A stretch of DNA of 17,405 nt from Cyanobacteria bacterium RUI128 (GCA_024695725.1 JAILHQ010000017.1:1-17405), one strand, 5' to 3'. Numbered from the stretch's first letter, positions 1-5,800 are shown. Made by a program: numbers and translations. Notes: generated from the letters alone by a model not told the origin.

Positions 1-201
1 GTTATGAAGAATAAGAATATTTCAACCCTGTCTGAACTCATACAACAAGCTCAAGACAGCGGTGTAAAGTTTATTGCCTGCAATATGTCAATGGATGTTA
101 TGGGTATAAAAGAAGAAGAACTGATAGACGGAGTTGAAATAGGCGGAGTTGCAAAGTATATTTCAGAAAGCAATAATGCTAACTCAAACCTGTTTATATA
201 A
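1..201 (+). CDS. DsrE/DsrF/DrsH-like family protein, C-terminal part
   Basis: The reading frame is open from the first base, so the gene begins upstream of the window and only about 66 C-terminal codons are visible. The segment ISTLSELIQQAQDSGVKFIA followed by CNMSMDVMGI and EELIDGVEIGGVAKYI matches my memory of the C-terminal end of the DsrE/F/H-like (DrsE_2) family, small proteins thought to handle sulfur or persulfides. The conserved cysteine in CNMSMDVMG is the likely reactive residue. The ATG at 4 is probably an internal methionine, because family members have about 100 further residues before this point. A 13-bp hairpin at 227-263 lies just downstream and could terminate it. The family call is fairly secure; the true length is unknown. 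Confidence 0.75.
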   Translation, partial: VMKNKNISTLSELIQQAQDSGVKFIACNMSMDVMGIKEEELIDGVEIGGVAKYISESNNANSNLFI

Positions 202-226
202 GAAGTTGTTATGAGATTTTTTAAAA

Positions 227-263
227 TAAAACAGACGATAACAAAATGTCATCGTCTGTTTTA
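227..263. terminator. Hairpin next to the duplicated tRNA-Leu 3' end
   Basis: The arms at 227-239 (TAAAACAGACGAT) and 251-263 (ATCGTCTGTTTTA) pair perfectly over 13 bp with an 11-nt loop. On the minus strand the structure is followed by TTTTA, as in an intrinsic terminator. On the plus strand it could end the DsrE-like gene. It directly abuts a copy of the tRNA-Leu 3' end at 264-282 and is the structural twin of the hairpin at 448-483, with three compensated base-pair differences. Confidence 0.6.
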
Positions 264-282
264 TGGTGTCGTAGGCGGGACT
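264..282 (-). pseudogene. tRNA-Leu 3' end copy (acceptor, CCA, half T arm)
   Basis: These 19 bases are identical to 484-502, the CCA end, discriminator, acceptor strand and 3' T-stem of the intact tRNA-Leu. The match breaks at 282/283 and resumes at 395-401 with TGAACCC, the T-loop side of the tRNA. The piece between (283-394) is therefore an insertion into a partial tRNA copy. The rest of the tRNA (anticodon and D arm) is missing, so this is a remnant and not a functional gene. Confidence 0.7.
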
Positions 283-394
283 GTCTTGGATTTGCTCCAC
301 GCTCACAGAGTTTTGTTTTCGGTACTTCGTACCTGTCAACAAAATCTGTTCGCTATCCGAATTTCGCTTCGCTCAATACGTACGCAAATCCGCT
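283..394. repeat. Palindrome-rich element GTCTTGGATT...AATCCGCT, copy 1
   Basis: This is a 112-bp element with the same two ends as 733-858 and 881-957. Inside the ends are inverted repeats GGATTTGC (288-295) and GCAAATCC (384-391). The interior folds into a long imperfect hairpin: ACAGA 305-309 with TCTGT 345-349, TTTTGTT 311-317 with AACAAAA 338-344, and GGTA 321-324 with TACC 330-333. It interrupts the T arm of a partial tRNA-Leu copy; the intact tRNA at 484-568 shows the empty site. No coding capacity or transposase is visible. I do not recognise the family. Confidence 0.6.
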
Positions 395-395
395 T

Positions 396-427
396 GAACC
401 CTGACCGAACTCCGTTCGGTGGGGTTC
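396..427. repeat. GC-rich hairpin beside the tRNA remnant
   Basis: GAACCC (396-401) pairs with GGGTTC (422-427), and inside them CCGAAC (405-410) pairs with GTTCGG (414-419) around TCC. The left arm is also the T-loop/T-stem stretch of the tRNA-Leu copy. The palindrome may therefore be a structure grafted onto the remnant, comparable to the stem-loop elements in the D-arm copies at 617-661 and 699-732. Confidence 0.5.
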
Positions 428-447
428 TGCGTCCCTTTCTGTCAAAA

Positions 448-483
448 TAAAATAGCCAATAACAAAAGTCATTGGCTATTTTA
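448..483 (-). terminator. Intrinsic terminator of tRNA-Leu
   Basis: A 13-bp perfect stem (448-460 with 471-483, 10-nt loop) begins immediately after the encoded CCA of the tRNA and, on the minus strand, runs into an A/T-rich TTTTATTTTG tail. Position and structure fit a Rho-independent terminator for the tRNA transcript. Confidence 0.75.
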
Positions 484-568
484 TGGTGTCGTAGGCGGGA
501 CTTGAACCCGCACGGGTCTCCCCACACGCCCCTCAAACGTGCGCGTATACCGATTCCGCCACTACGAC
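484..568 (-). tRNA. tRNA-Leu (anticodon GAG)
   Basis: The minus strand folds as a complete class II tRNA of 85 nt including an encoded CCA. The acceptor stem is GTCGTAG/CTACGAC, the D stem GCG/CGC, the anticodon arm CACGT-TTGAGGG-GCGTG with GAG at 532-534, the variable arm about 13 nt with a GGG/CCC stem, and the T arm GCGGG-TTCAAGT-CCCGC. It would read CUC and CUU leucine codons. A terminator hairpin follows directly. It is the only intact copy in a cluster of partial tRNA-Leu copies on both sides. No convincing promoter is visible in the 35 bases 5' of it. Confidence 0.95.
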
Positions 569-604
569 ATGTTTATATATTTAATTTTCAAAGTTTTGTA
601 TAAT

Positions 605-678
605 GTGCGCGTATACCTCCCCTCTCACAAAATGATACTCAATCATTTTGCTCGGCAGAGTGCCACTACGACATGTTT
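605..678 (-). pseudogene. tRNA-Leu 5' half copy interrupted in the D arm
   Basis: Bases 605-616 (GTGCGCGTATAC) and 662-678 are identical to the 5' half of the intact tRNA-Leu and its immediate leader (acceptor strand, start of the D arm, and D-stem into the anticodon stem). The seven D-loop bases CGATTCC of the intact gene are replaced by a 45-bp stem-loop element (617-661). No anticodon loop or 3' half follows, so it cannot be a functional tRNA on its own. Confidence 0.7.
617..661. repeat. Stem-loop element CTCCCCTCTCA...CGGCAGAGT, copy 1
   Basis: This 45-bp element replaces the D loop in a partial tRNA-Leu copy. CAAAATGAT (628-636) pairs with ATCATTTTG (642-650) around loop ACTCA. Conserved flanks CTCCCCTCTCA and CTCGGCAGAGT lie on either side, and CTCT/AGAG within them could extend the stem. 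It is the undisturbed version of the element at 699-732 plus 859-867. Confidence 0.6.
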
Positions 679-698
679 TCGTTTTTTGTCGCGTATAC

Positions 699-732
699 CT
701 CCCCTCTCAGAAACGATACTTAATCGTTTCGT
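699..732. repeat. Stem-loop element CTCCCCTCTCA, copy 2, left part
   Basis: CTCCCCTCTCA is followed by GAAACGAT (710-717) paired with ATCGTTTC (723-730) around loop ACTTA. Compared with copy 1, the stem sequence differs on both arms while pairing is kept, and the loop keeps the form ACTYA. The right part of the element (CGGCAGAGT, 859-867) is displaced by the inserted element at 733-858. Confidence 0.6.
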
Positions 733-858
733 GTCTTGGATTATTGCTTCACACCTTCAAGTCGTTCACTTTATTTTGCTATCGCAAAATTGTCGTTCAC
801 TATTTCGGTGTTACTTCGAGTTTCGTGGCTTCGCCACTCACTCTACGCAAAATCCGCT
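733..858. repeat. Palindrome-rich element GTCTTGGATT...AATCCGCT, copy 2
   Basis: This 126-bp copy sits inside a stem-loop element. Removing it restores the CGT/CGGCAGAGT junction seen, with small differences, in the intact copy at 617-661. Internal palindromes include ATTTTGC (773-779) with GCAAAAT (784-790) and GTGGC (825-829) with GCCAC (833-837). GTCGTTCACT is repeated directly at 761-770 and 792-801. The interior differs from the other two copies; mainly the ends and the hairpin-rich style are shared. Confidence 0.6.
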
Positions 859-880
859 CGGCAGAGTGCCACAACGACAT

Positions 881-957
881 GTCTTGGATTATTCGGGTGG
901 TCGCAAAAGCGTGGTTTTGCTCCTACTTACGTGCTAAAGCACTACCGAAAATCCGCT
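881..957. repeat. Palindrome-rich element GTCTTGGATT...AATCCGCT, copy 3
   Basis: This 77-bp copy lies just outside the acceptor end of the second tRNA 5' half copy. Removing it joins ACGACAT to GTTCAATTTTCAATG, which resembles the leader of the intact tRNA (ACGACATGTTTATATATTTAATTTTCAAAG). Internal palindromes are GCAAAA (903-908) with TTTTGC (915-920) and GTGC (931-934) with GCAC (939-942). Near the ends, GGATTATTCGG faces CCGAAAATCC. Confidence 0.6.
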
Positions 958-1003
958 GTTCAATTTTCAATGTTGCGTCGGAGGAATATATTTACCCCTA
1001 TAT

Positions 1004-1031
1004 TTGCCTCTCAACATGCAAATTGTATAAT
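1004..1031 (+). promoter_or_regulatory. Candidate aroB promoter
   Basis: TTGCCT (1004-1009) and TATAAT (1026-1031) are separated by 16 bp, pointing toward aroB and leaving a leader of roughly 85 nt. The -10 box is consensus and the -35 matches 4 of 6. Within the leader lies a 20-bp perfect palindrome (1056-1075). Confidence 0.45.
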
Positions 1032-1055
1032 AAACATATTTTACTGGCAATATTT

Positions 1056-1075
1056 TATTTGCAATATTGCAAATA
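1056..1075. promoter_or_regulatory. 20-bp perfect palindrome in the aroB leader
   Basis: TATTTGCAATATTGCAAATA is its own reverse complement. GCAATATT inside it is repeated directly at 1047-1054. It lies between the candidate promoter and the aroB start, where a repressor operator would be expected. The protein that might bind it is unknown. Confidence 0.4.
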
Positions 1076-1124
1076 TATACTAATATTGATAAAATTATTA
1101 CAGTAGTCTTAACAAGGAAGAAAT

Positions 1125-2228
1125 ATGACCGTTTTAACAGTTAACATACCCGAAACAGAGAGCAAGTCTTATCCTATATACATCAATAATGATGACATAA
1201 ATCAGCTTAAATCAAAACTCGATGAAGAAACTCAGGGCAGAAAAAGGCTCGTTATATTCTCTGAAAAAGTATACAAAATCTACGGCAAAACACTGAATTT
1301 TAATAAATCAGAAATATTTGTGCTGAAAGACGGCGAGGATAAGAAAAACCTCCACTTCTTTGAAAAGATTATTAAAAAAGCAATAACTCTGAAACTCTCA
1401 AGAAAAGATATTATTGTCGCAATAGGCGGCGGTGTTGTTGGAGATATGGCAGGGTTTGCAGCCGCTTCTTACATGAGAGGGATAGATTTTATTCAGGTGC
1501 CGACAACATTACTGGCCTGTGTTGATTCCTCAGTCGGCGGAAAAACCGCAATAGATATGCCCCACGGCAAAAACTACGTAGGTGCGTTCTATCAGCCAAA
1601 AGCTGTTTACATAAACACAAACTTCCTTAAAACACTTGATGATAAACAGTATAAATCAGGATTCGGAGAAGTGATAAAATATGCCTTTATCGAAAAATCT
1701 TGCAATGCTCAGGAAAATTATGACCTTTTGGAAATTCTGAAAAATAATACAGAAAACTTCAAAACAAGAAATTCTGACTTCTTATCAGAGATTATTAAAA
1801 TCTGCCTTGAACTGAAATCTGCAGTCGTTAATCAGGACGAAAAAGAAAAAGGTCTGAGAAAAATACTGAACCTCGGTCACACCTTCGGGCATGCACTCGA
1901 AGAAGAAACAAAATACAAAAGATTTACTCACGGTTATGCCGTCATTCTGGGGTTGATGTATGTGTTTAATTACGCTCTTAAAAATAATCTCTGTGAAAGA
2001 AAATATTACGAAGAAGCGTTCACCCTGATGCATATATACGGCTATGAACCGCCAAAATGCTGGTTTATAAACAAAAAACGAACTCTAAACTACATGAAAA
2101 CAGACAAAAAATCTGACGGTAACAATGTTACGCTAATTCTACCCACAACCTGTGGCGAAGTAACCGAACAACAAGTTCAGGATATCAGCTCTCTTGGGTT
2201 TGATGTTGATTATTTGCCGTTATCTTAG
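1125..2228 (+). CDS. aroB: 3-dehydroquinate synthase
   Basis: The product converts DAHP to 3-dehydroquinate, the second step of the shikimate pathway, in the cytoplasm with NAD+ and a divalent metal. At 367 residues it has the normal family length. The nucleotide-binding GGGVVGD is at 101-107, and the VPTTLLACVDSSVGGKT segment ends near residue 141. The metal ligands expected from solved AroB structures are E182 (in FGEVIKY), H252 (GHTFGH) and H269 (FTHGYAV). The start is supported by AAGGAAG a few bases upstream of the ATG. No other shikimate gene is in the window. The 3' end overlaps the convergent gene at 2220 by 9 bp, with no terminator between them. Confidence 0.97.
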   Translation: MTVLTVNIPETESKSYPIYINNDDINQLKSKLDEETQGRKRLVIFSEKVYKIYGKTLNFNKSEIFVLKDGEDKKNLHFFEKIIKKAITLKLSRKDIIVAIGGGVVGDMAGFAAASYMRGIDFIQVPTTLLACVDSSVGGKTAIDMPHGKNYVGAFYQPKAVYINTNFLKTLDDKQYKSGFGEVIKYAFIEKSCNAQENYDLLEILKNNTENFKTRNSDFLSEIIKICLELKSAVVNQDEKEKGLRKILNLGHTFGHALEEETKYKRFTHGYAVILGLMYVFNYALKNNLCERKYYEEAFTLMHIYGYEPPKCWFINKKRTLNYMKTDKKSDGNNVTLILPTTCGEVTEQQVQDISSLGFDVDYLPLS

Positions 2229-2630
2229 TTTTTCAACAGCTTCTTCATTGCCCATTTTGATATATGCGTTGTGTTTCATAAAATCATAATAAACAGCGTC
2301 GCCATTTTCAGTTTCAACTACAATTTCAGGAACGTTGTCCAGATTCATATCTTTTATTTTTATAGTTTGAGTAGAATCTGCCGTAATTTCTTCTTGTATA
2401 TCATTTAATAAGTCTTTTGTCTGAGAGTTGTCATACATCATACTTCCACCAACTCCCATTGCTGCACCTATAAATGCGCCTGCCAGAAATATATTTCTTT
2501 CATTACGCGTAAGACCTCTCGTTTTTTCAGGTTTTATAGGTTCTTCAATATTTTCCTTTGGTTTTTTTGGCCAACCTAATATTGTACGTGCTGTGAAGTT
2601 TTGTTTTCCCATTGAGACAGGTCTTATCAT
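2220..2630 (-). CDS. Small single-span membrane protein with an FG-GAP-like loop
   Basis: I do not recognise a named family. The start at 2630 is chosen because GGAAGAAG sits directly upstream; the frame extends 23 codons further (to 2699) without a ribosome binding site. The 136-residue product has a basic, proline-rich N terminus, one hydrophobic Gly/Ala-rich segment (about 46-66, IFLAGAFIGAAMGVGG), and a polar C-terminal part. In that part DMNLDNVPEIVV (94-105) matches the D-x-N-x-D-N-x-P-E pattern of a single FG-GAP/VCBS calcium loop. A membrane-anchored protein with an exported C-terminal domain is an inference. It is convergent with aroB and overlaps its last 9 bp. Confidence 0.7.
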   Translation of the reverse strand: MIRPVSMGKQNFTARTILGWPKKPKENIEEPIKPEKTRGLTRNERNIFLAGAFIGAAMGVGGSMMYDNSQTKDLLNDIQEEITADSTQTIKIKDMNLDNVPEIVVETENGDAVYYDFMKHNAYIKMGNEEAVEKLR

Positions 2631-2782
2631 AATCTTCTTCCTTGTTCTTGTATTACCTGCCGTTTTAATACATCTGATAATTTTTTTTTGCTGATACATG
2701 TTATTTTGTTAATTATTTTTTACATAAATACCCTATAAATCAAACTCATACCATGATAAACTAATTTTATACAGGAGGAGAT

Positions 2783-4183
2783 ATGGCACCAAGTTCAACA
2801 AAAAATAAACCGGCAGATTTATCACAACTAATGCCCCAAAATATAGAAGCGGAAGAGGCGGTTTTAGGCGCAATTCTTGTAAATCCGAATTGTTTAGACA
2901 AAGTTATGAGTACCCTGAAACCTGAATATTTCTACAAACCGGCTCACAGATATATATATGAGGCTATTCTTCAGCTTACAAACAGTAATGAAGTTATCGA
3001 TATTGTATCCGTTTCAGATACTCTGAATATTAACCAGAAACTTGAACTGGTAGGCGGTCGTGCCTATATCAATGACCTGAGTTTTAAATGTATTCAGACA
3101 GCAAACGTTGCGTATTACGCAGGTATTATTGAAGAAAAAGCAATAAAACGTTCTTTGATAAACGCAGGTTCAGAAATCACAACATCAGGCTATGACCAGT
3201 GCCCGAGCGGTGAGTCACTCGAAAAAGCCGAAAAACTTATCTTCGATATCTCATCAAAAAAGACTTCGTCAGACCTTGTGCCGATTGAAGATTTGGTACT
3301 TAAAACTTATGAAAATATTGATTACAGATACAAACACCGTGATCAGAAAACAGGTGTTGAATCAGGGTTCTACGATTTAGACGACCTGACAAACGGGTTC
3401 CAGAAATCAGATTTAATCATTCTGGCAGCGCGTCCTGCAATGGGGAAAACGGCATTTGCTCTGAATATTGCGCAGAATGCGGCGCTGAAATATAACAAAA
3501 CAGTCGCAATCTTCTCTCTGGAAATGTCAAAGGATCAGCTCGTTCAGCGTCTGATGTGTGCTGAAGCAGAGGTTGATTCTCAGAGATTACGTTCAGGTCA
3601 CATGCAGTCAAGCGACTGGGAAAAACTTGCAGATGCAATGAGCAAACTCTCAGATGCACCGATTTATATCGACGATACCCCGGGTTGTACCCTGACGGAT
3701 ATTCGTGCTAAGTGCAGAAGACTTGCCATGGCAGACAAAAATCTTAGCCTTGTTTTGATAGACTACCTCCAACTTATGGAAACATCAGGCAGAGATTCCG
3801 ACAGAACTCAACAAATCTCACAGATTTCAAGAGGTCTGAAGATATTGGCAAAAGAGCTGAATGTACCTATTATTGCACTTTCTCAGCTCTCACGTGCAAC
3901 AGAACAAAGAACAGATAAACGTCCTCAACTCTCTGACCTGAGAGATTCAGGTTCTATCGAACAAGATGCTGATATCGTTATGTTTATCTATCGTGGCGAA
4001 TATTACGCAAGCAAAGGTCAGGCAGAAGGCGAAGATGTTGAAGAAATCGCTAAAAATAAAGGCGAGGCTGAAATTATTATCGCAAAACAAAGAAGCGGCC
4101 CTGTCGGTACTGTTAACCTGATATTCCAAAATAATATCACTAAGTTTAAGAACAAAATTAAACAACAAACCGACGTATTCTAG
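2783..4183 (+). CDS. dnaB: Replicative DNA helicase DnaB
   Basis: This is the hexameric ATP-driven helicase that unwinds the replication fork and recruits primase. The length (466 aa) is typical. An N-terminal DnaB domain (about 15-115, starting QNIEAEEAVLGAIL) is followed by a linker and the RecA-like core. The core has Walker A (A216-T223, ARPAMGKT), Walker B (LVLIDYLQL around D327), motif H3 (ALSQLSR, Q368), motif H4 (DLRDSGSIEQDADIVMFIYR, about 385-404) and the KQRSGPVG arginine-finger region near 437. No intein is present. The start is fixed by a strong AGGAGGAG at 2773-2780. The TM2 gene follows after 13 bp. Confidence 0.98.
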   Translation: MAPSSTKNKPADLSQLMPQNIEAEEAVLGAILVNPNCLDKVMSTLKPEYFYKPAHRYIYEAILQLTNSNEVIDIVSVSDTLNINQKLELVGGRAYINDLSFKCIQTANVAYYAGIIEEKAIKRSLINAGSEITTSGYDQCPSGESLEKAEKLIFDISSKKTSSDLVPIEDLVLKTYENIDYRYKHRDQKTGVESGFYDLDDLTNGFQKSDLIILAARPAMGKTAFALNIAQNAALKYNKTVAIFSLEMSKDQLVQRLMCAEAEVDSQRLRSGHMQSSDWEKLADAMSKLSDAPIYIDDTPGCTLTDIRAKCRRLAMADKNLSLVLIDYLQLMETSGRDSDRTQQISQISRGLKILAKELNVPIIALSQLSRATEQRTDKRPQLSDLRDSGSIEQDADIVMFIYRGEYYASKGQAEGEDVEEIAKNKGEAEIIIAKQRSGPVGTVNLIFQNNITKFKNKIKQQTDVF

Positions 4184-4196
4184 GGGGGGATACAAG

Positions 4197-4487
4197 ATGT
4201 ATTGCAGAAAATGTGGTAGAGAAATTGATGATGAAGCAGTAATATGCGTGCACTGCGGATGTCAGGTCGGTGGAATAATACCATTGTCGGGTAAAAGCTG
4301 GGTAATAACACTGTTACTCTGTATGTTTTGCGGCGGGGTTTCTGCTCACAGATTTTATACAGGTTATATCGGAATCGGTATCCTTCAAATCATTACATTT
4401 GGTGGTTTTGGTATATGGTGGTTAATTGATTTGATTATGATTTTATGTCGTTCGTATAAAACAGCAAAAGGTGAAGATTTGGTATAG
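4197..4487 (+). CDS. Zinc-ribbon and TM2 domain membrane protein
   Basis: The 96-residue protein begins with a double CxxC zinc ribbon (C3, C6, C17, C20). It continues as a TM2 domain: one hydrophobic segment near 33-48, the signature GGVSAHRFYTGYIGIGILQ, and a second segment ending in GIWWLIDLIMIL. TM2 proteins are small two-span inner-membrane proteins of unknown function, common in bacteria with this N-terminal zinc ribbon. An AGGGGGGA sequence precedes the start. It lies 13 bp after dnaB, and its stop codon overlaps the ribosome binding site of the next gene, so the three are probably co-transcribed. Confidence 0.9.
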   Translation: MYCRKCGREIDDEAVICVHCGCQVGGIIPLSGKSWVITLLLCMFCGGVSAHRFYTGYIGIGILQIITFGGFGIWWLIDLIMILCRSYKTAKGEDLV

Positions 4488-4495
4488 GAGTGGTT

Positions 4496-4942
4496 ATGGC
4501 AGACTTAAAACTTAGCGGTCTGGATACAGACGGCAATGAAAAAGAATATTCTTTATCAGATTTTAAAGGTCAGAAAATAATTTTGTATTTTTATCCGAAG
4601 GATAACACTTCAGGTTGTACGCAAGAGGCGTGTGATTTCAGAGATAATATAAATCGCTGGACAAACGCAGTCACAGTCATAGGGGTCAGCCCTGACAGTA
4701 TAAAAAGTCACTTGAAATTCAGAGAAAAACAGAGCCTTAATTTTATTCTGCTTTCTGATACGGAACATAAACTTGCCGAGCAGTTTGAGGTCTGGAAAGA
4801 AAAATCTATGTACGGCAAAAAATATATGGGGATAGAACGTTCAACATTCGTTCTTGATAAATCAGGAAAAATTGAAAAAGAATGGCGAAAAGTAAAGGTT
4901 AAAGGACACGTTGATGAAGTCCTTGACTATTTGGAAAAATAA
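4496..4942 (+). CDS. bcp: Thioredoxin-dependent peroxiredoxin (Bcp/PrxQ type)
   Basis: This enzyme reduces hydrogen peroxide and organic hydroperoxides with electrons from thioredoxin. The motif FYPKDNTSGCTQEACDFRD contains the peroxidatic C41 and, five residues on, the resolving C46, the arrangement of atypical two-cysteine PrxQ/Bcp enzymes. The conserved arginine is in ERSTFVLD near residue 117. The length (148 aa) is normal. The ATG at 4496 is preferred over an upstream in-frame GTG at 4490, because AGGAG at 4486-4490 is correctly spaced only for the ATG. That binding site overlaps the TM2 stop codon, which suggests coupled translation. Confidence 0.93.
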   Translation: MADLKLSGLDTDGNEKEYSLSDFKGQKIILYFYPKDNTSGCTQEACDFRDNINRWTNAVTVIGVSPDSIKSHLKFREKQSLNFILLSDTEHKLAEQFEVWKEKSMYGKKYMGIERSTFVLDKSGKIEKEWRKVKVKGHVDEVLDYLEK

Positions 4943-4973
4943 AAAAAAGACAGGATTTTTTCCTGTCTTTTTT
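4943..4973. terminator. Bidirectional terminator between bcp and yebC
   Basis: AAAAAAGACAGGA (4943-4955) pairs perfectly with TCCTGTCTTTTTT (4961-4973) around a five-T loop. The A run and T run make it usable from both sides, serving the dnaB-TM2-bcp transcript and the convergent yebC. Confidence 0.9.
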
Positions 4974-4990
4974 GTTTATAAAAAATTTGA

Positions 4991-5740
4991 TTAGTAATCT
5001 AATTTTTCCATTAAATCATCTGCAATATCAAAGTTCATATACACGTTTTGAACGTCGTCGTGTTCATCAAGTCTTGTGTATAATCTCATAATATTTGTAG
5101 CGATTTTTTCGTCTGTTACTTCGATTTCGTTTTGAGGTATTCTCGTAAATTCTGCCGTAACAGATTTGAAACCTGCCTGTTCAAGTCCTTCTGTTACTGA
5201 CTGAAGTTTTTCATAAGAAGTTATTACTCTGTAATTTTCTTCATCATCCTCAATATCTTCAGCATCAAGGTTGATAGCAGCTTCGAATAACTGTTCATAA
5301 TCAACGGACTTGTCAAAAGTGATACAGCCTTTTTTGTCGAACATCCAGCCTACACAGCCTGTTTCACCGAGGTTTCCGTTAAACTTTGTAAAGTAACTTC
5401 TGATATCGCCTGCAGTTCTGTTTTTGTTATCGGTCATTGCTTCGACTACAACAGCAACACCGCCTGCTGCGTATCCTTCATAAGTGATTTCTTCATAGTT
5501 ATCGGCACTTGACTGACCTGCACCTTTTTCTATTGCTCTTTTAATATTGTCGTTAGGTAAACCTGCAGCTTTTGCTTTTTCAATAGCTGTTCTTAAACGG
5601 AAGTTTCCTGCAGGATCAGGACCGCCAAGTTTTGCTGCTACAATAAGTTCTCTCGAATATTTCTGAAATACTACTGCTCTTGCCGAATCAGTTTTCGCTT
5701 TTTTGTGCTTAATCGTTGACCACTTGGAATGTCCGCTCAT
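4991..5740 (-). CDS. yebC: YebC/PmpR family regulatory or translation factor
   Basis: At 249 residues and beginning MSGHSKWSTIKHKKAKTDSA, this is an unmistakable member of the YebC/TACO1 family. The family is described as transcription regulators and, for some members, as factors that help ribosomes through difficult stretches such as proline runs. The basic N-terminal helix bundle (1-75, including AAGLPNDNIKRAIEKG) and the acidic second and third domains (for example INLDAEDIEDDEENYRVIT) are intact. AGAGAGG precedes the start. A promoter is readable at 5773-5800. It appears to be a single-gene unit. Confidence 0.95.
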   Translation of the reverse strand: MSGHSKWSTIKHKKAKTDSARAVVFQKYSRELIVAAKLGGPDPAGNFRLRTAIEKAKAAGLPNDNIKRAIEKGAGQSSADNYEEITYEGYAAGGVAVVVEAMTDNKNRTAGDIRSYFTKFNGNLGETGCVGWMFDKKGCITFDKSVDYEQLFEAAINLDAEDIEDDEENYRVITSYEKLQSVTEGLEQAGFKSVTAEFTRIPQNEIEVTDEKIATNIMRLYTRLDEHDDVQNVYMNFDIADDLMEKLDY

Positions 5741-5772
5741 TTTATACCTCTCTTTATTTTTTCTACATTACA

Positions 5773-5800
5773 ATGATATCAAATCAATGGAAAATGTAAA
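5773..5800 (-). promoter_or_regulatory. yebC promoter
   Basis: On the minus strand, TTTACA (5795-5800) is followed after 16 bp by TATCAT (5773-5778), preceded by TGA as in an extended -10. The hexamers and spacing are the same as in the promoter read for gyrA at 16899-16926. Confidence 0.5.

Larger units (their letters stand above)
690..880 (-). pseudogene. Second tRNA-Leu 5' half copy, with nested insertions
   Basis: CGCGTATAC (690-698) and GCCACAACGACAT (868-880) correspond to the D-arm and acceptor parts of the intact tRNA-Leu, with one mismatch in the acceptor strand (CAACGAC for CTACGAC). The D loop is replaced by a stem-loop element (699-732 plus 859-867) that itself contains the 126-bp element at 733-858. 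The copy lies in tandem behind the one at 605-678 in the same orientation. Confidence 0.65.

Noticed and set aside
264..502. The two tRNA 3' end copies as attL/attR of an integrated element
   Set aside because: The interval is only about 200 bp, holds no integrase or cargo, and the break lies in the T arm, where a GTCTTGG...CCGCT element is inserted.
211..536. Open frames 211-450 (plus) and 336-536 (minus)
   Set aside because: They cover terminator hairpins, the inserted element and the tRNA-Leu gene itself, so the open frame is incidental.
605..957. CRISPR array
   Set aside because: The repeats are few, irregular in length and nested, with no constant repeat-spacer period and no cas genes nearby.
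539..1106. Long open frames across the repeat region (for example 539-937, 648-1106, 736-1083)
   Set aside because: They run through tRNA-derived copies and palindromic elements, overlap each other in different frames, lack ribosome binding sites and give Cys/Leu/Arg-rich products with no domain pattern.
2631..2699. Longer N terminus (start at 2699) for the membrane protein at 2220
   Set aside because: There is no ribosome binding site before 2699, whereas GGAAGAAG is correctly placed before the ATG at 2630.
4490..4495. GTG start at 4490 for the peroxiredoxin
   Set aside because: It would lie on top of the AGGAG site at 4486-4490, which fits the ATG at 4496.
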